Shown: positions 63,701 through 64,000 of the stretch, piece by piece
Layout: every line of letters begins with the position of its first letter
Position numbering within the stretch: position 1 is the first letter of the stretch
Source: Lachnospiraceae bacterium
GTDB taxonomy: Bacteria; Bacillota; Clostridia; Lachnospirales; Lachnospiraceae
Reading direction: 5' to 3'
Assembly: GCA_021199235.1 (NCBI GenBank)
Contig: JAJQIL010000037.1
Coordinates: 62,001 to 126,000, forward strand
Length of the DNA: 64,000 nt
Notes under the pieces: model-generated
Told to the model about the DNA's origin: nothing
Databases searched by the model: none
What the model saw: the letters and a program-made list of their open reading frames with translations, nothing else
Program-made: the position numbers and the translations under genes

Positions 63701-64000
63701 TACCGTGCGGAACCCCACTTCCTGCTCTTCTTCCTGGATCACCTCGCCGTCCCGCACAAGCTTCACCCGCAGAAGATACAGATACGGCTGCTCCACATCC
63801 CAGAGCACGGGATCATCTACAAAACCGCTGAAGCAGTGAATTTGCATTTTCTCCGGTGCCGGATTCCCCGGTGCCGCATCCCCATCCGCTCCTGTCACCA
63901 CTCTGCCATTACCCGAAAGCACGATACGGGACGCATTGCCGGAAAACGGATCCCAAAGTTCAAAAAGCGTCTCCACAGCCCCGGCCAAACGCGCAGCGTT
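60704..64000 (-). CDS. Family 2 glycoside hydrolase, N-terminus beyond window
   Basis: At least 1098 residues; the frame is open through the right window edge. GH2 core: LKLNGVCDHHDLGCLGSAFH, GCNAIRCSHNMSAPEVL, acid/base Glu in MWSIGNEIHD and nucleophile Glu in LYGSETGSIVQ. Sugar-binding and malectin-like accessory domains follow. Specificity could be beta-galactosidase, glucuronidase or similar; with GH115 adjacent, a xylan side-chain sugar is plausible. At least four good in-frame palindromic repeats and one weaker one lie in it, mostly in the linkers of the C-terminal half. Confidence 0.88.
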   Translation of the reverse strand, partial: NAARLAGAVETLFELWDPFSGNASRIVLSGNGRVVTGADGDAAPGNPAPEKMQIHCFSGFVDDPVLWDVEQPYLYLLRVKLVRDGEVIQEEEQEVGFRTVEFLPDEGFCLNGRKLKLNGVCDHHDLGCLGSAFHPQAMERKLRVLKEMGCNAIRCSHNMSAPEVLKLADRMGFLVVAEAFDMWESGKTPYDYARFFTEWYPKDVASWVRRDRNHPCVIMWSIGNEIHDTHTGKRGQMWTRVLMEETQKHDPLGNARVTIGSNYMPWENAQKCADLVKLEGYNYGANYYERHHREHPDWILYGSETGSIVQSRGIYHFPYDKSVLADEDQQCSSLGNSTTSWGANSHEECVRAEWEHPYSCGQFLWSGFDYIGEPTPYHTKNSYFGQIDTAGFPKDAFYCYQAAWRDPKEHPMVHLFPYWDYNEGQEIDVRVYSNAASVELFLNGESQGVRQLTDPPALLSPEEKVRCKGAGVRLSATWKVRYTPGEIRAAAYDEKGRIIAEDVHRSFGEPDRIVLRPYRSASSQGLDDIRPEGQECALTANGTDLLFIEISMEDREGNPVENALNRVNISVTGAGALVGTDNGDSTDRESYKSGCRRLFSGKLLAIVKADSNPGTLTVTVASHGLKDAVLSVPVTEGTPVPGSSPLAYLPEQVLRQGGHDKNAARLADTPVRAIRLKSLGGTILTAEHPETLVAAVICPPDATDRELSFSVVDDSGIPSSLAVAEPVDYLPPEMQPGADQAGNAARLSDTEAFSGFDRLVRVCAVSDGKVRLRCTSRSGTEDVRMISQIEFTAKGLGKAFLDPYGFIAGALYDYSRGTPGSGNEHGVATARDGETQVGYHNIDFGTDGSDEITIPIFALTDNPYEIEIYEGMPGEPHAEKIAEVVYQKKSIWNTYQPETYHLNRRLRGVTSLCFVLRDKIHIKGFSFTRQTLAYERLTALDCRSVYGDQFERDGEWVKNIGNNVTLEFGELDFGETGAMRITIAGRTPLPKNSILLKLEDIDTENASRLTEEEETPPRQSSADIPPEGRGCHPARAGRLGHAENASRLTEADRRVLEFPGEADEYTFALEPLTGKKQISLVFLPGCSFDFHWLRFDAV
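60850..60997. repeat. Composite in-frame repeat (A+B+A) in GH2
   Basis: Type A with perfect outer arms CCTCGGTCA/TGACCGAGG (60850-60887), then a GC-rich hairpin, type B (60935-60962) and a second type A lacking its right arm (60967-60997). Peptides ENASRLTE occur twice and ETPPRQSSAD once. Confidence 0.85.
61753..61787. repeat. In-frame type A repeat in GH2
   Basis: TATCGGACAAACGCGCAGCG followed by TTTCCTGCCTGATCA. Peptide QAGNAARLSD. Confidence 0.75.
61996..62032. repeat. In-frame type A repeat in GH2
   Basis: CGGCCAAACGCGCAGCGTTT followed by TTATCATGGCCG. Peptide GHDKNAARLAD. Confidence 0.75.
63981..64000. repeat. Type A repeat at the window edge, partial
   Basis: CCGGCCAAACGCGCAGCGTT, the left half of a type A element cut by the window end. 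Peptide NAARLAG in the GH2 frame. Confidence 0.7.

Overview
The window looks like a chromosomal segment of a spore-forming, anaerobic gut Clostridium relative, most likely Lachnospiraceae. The signs are moderately high GC, a SipL-type SPOCS/LysM spore-coat morphogenesis protein, SpoVG, a GlgC/GlgD pair, a DnaD/DnaC-type replication pair, a fused 2-hydroxyacyl-CoA dehydratase activase, and several plant-glycan enzymes. Most genes are on the minus strand. No rRNA, tRNA or CRISPR was seen.

Layout. 1-7160: a MarR-type regulator (cut by the window edge), a nitrogenase-like module (NifH-like Fe protein, an unusual component-1 protein, and a small component-1-like protein), and a four-gene siderophore-type iron ABC transporter. 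7.6-17 kb: a secreted esterase with a repetitive insert, an SDR oxidoreductase next to a giant activase, and an acyltransferase with a GT8 glycosyltransferase. 17.1-26 kb: a cobalamin-riboswitch operon encoding an exported CbiK-like chelatase fused to a NEAT-like domain, a NEAT-like solute-binding protein, a FecCD permease, an ABC ATPase with an extra C-terminal domain, and a DUF2284 metal-binding protein. A group II intron sits inside this operon. 26-37 kb: NAD synthetase, Hsp33, a serine hydrolase, and an oligosaccharide uptake operon (binding protein, two permeases, GH3). 36.7-43.8 kb: a metal exporter, ArgS, a GntR regulator, IspE, a small lipoprotein and SipL. 43.9-56 kb: glycogen/maltodextrin metabolism (MalQ, GlgC, GlgD), a cell-wall transglutaminase-like protein, PlsC, SpoVG, MurC, Prs and the DnaD-DnaC pair. 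56-64 kb: a glucuronoxylan-type locus with a zinc polyol dehydrogenase, GH115 and GH2 (cut by the window edge).

Three things stand out. (1) Two neighbouring metal/tetrapyrrole modules: the nitrogenase-like proteins beside an iron transporter, and the riboswitch-controlled exported chelatase with NEAT-like partners. (2) A family of small palindromic DNA repeats inserted in frame inside protein-coding genes, in NAD synthetase, the activase, DnaC, DnaD, GH115 and at least five times in the GH2 gene. They often encode a peptide resembling GHAENASRLTE. (3) A 143-bp MITE-like element with perfect 12-bp inverted termini and a perfect 8-bp target duplication. Many conserved enzymes here also carry low-complexity loop insertions.

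All functions are read from sequence motifs without database searches. Promoters, terminators and repeats were found by eye.
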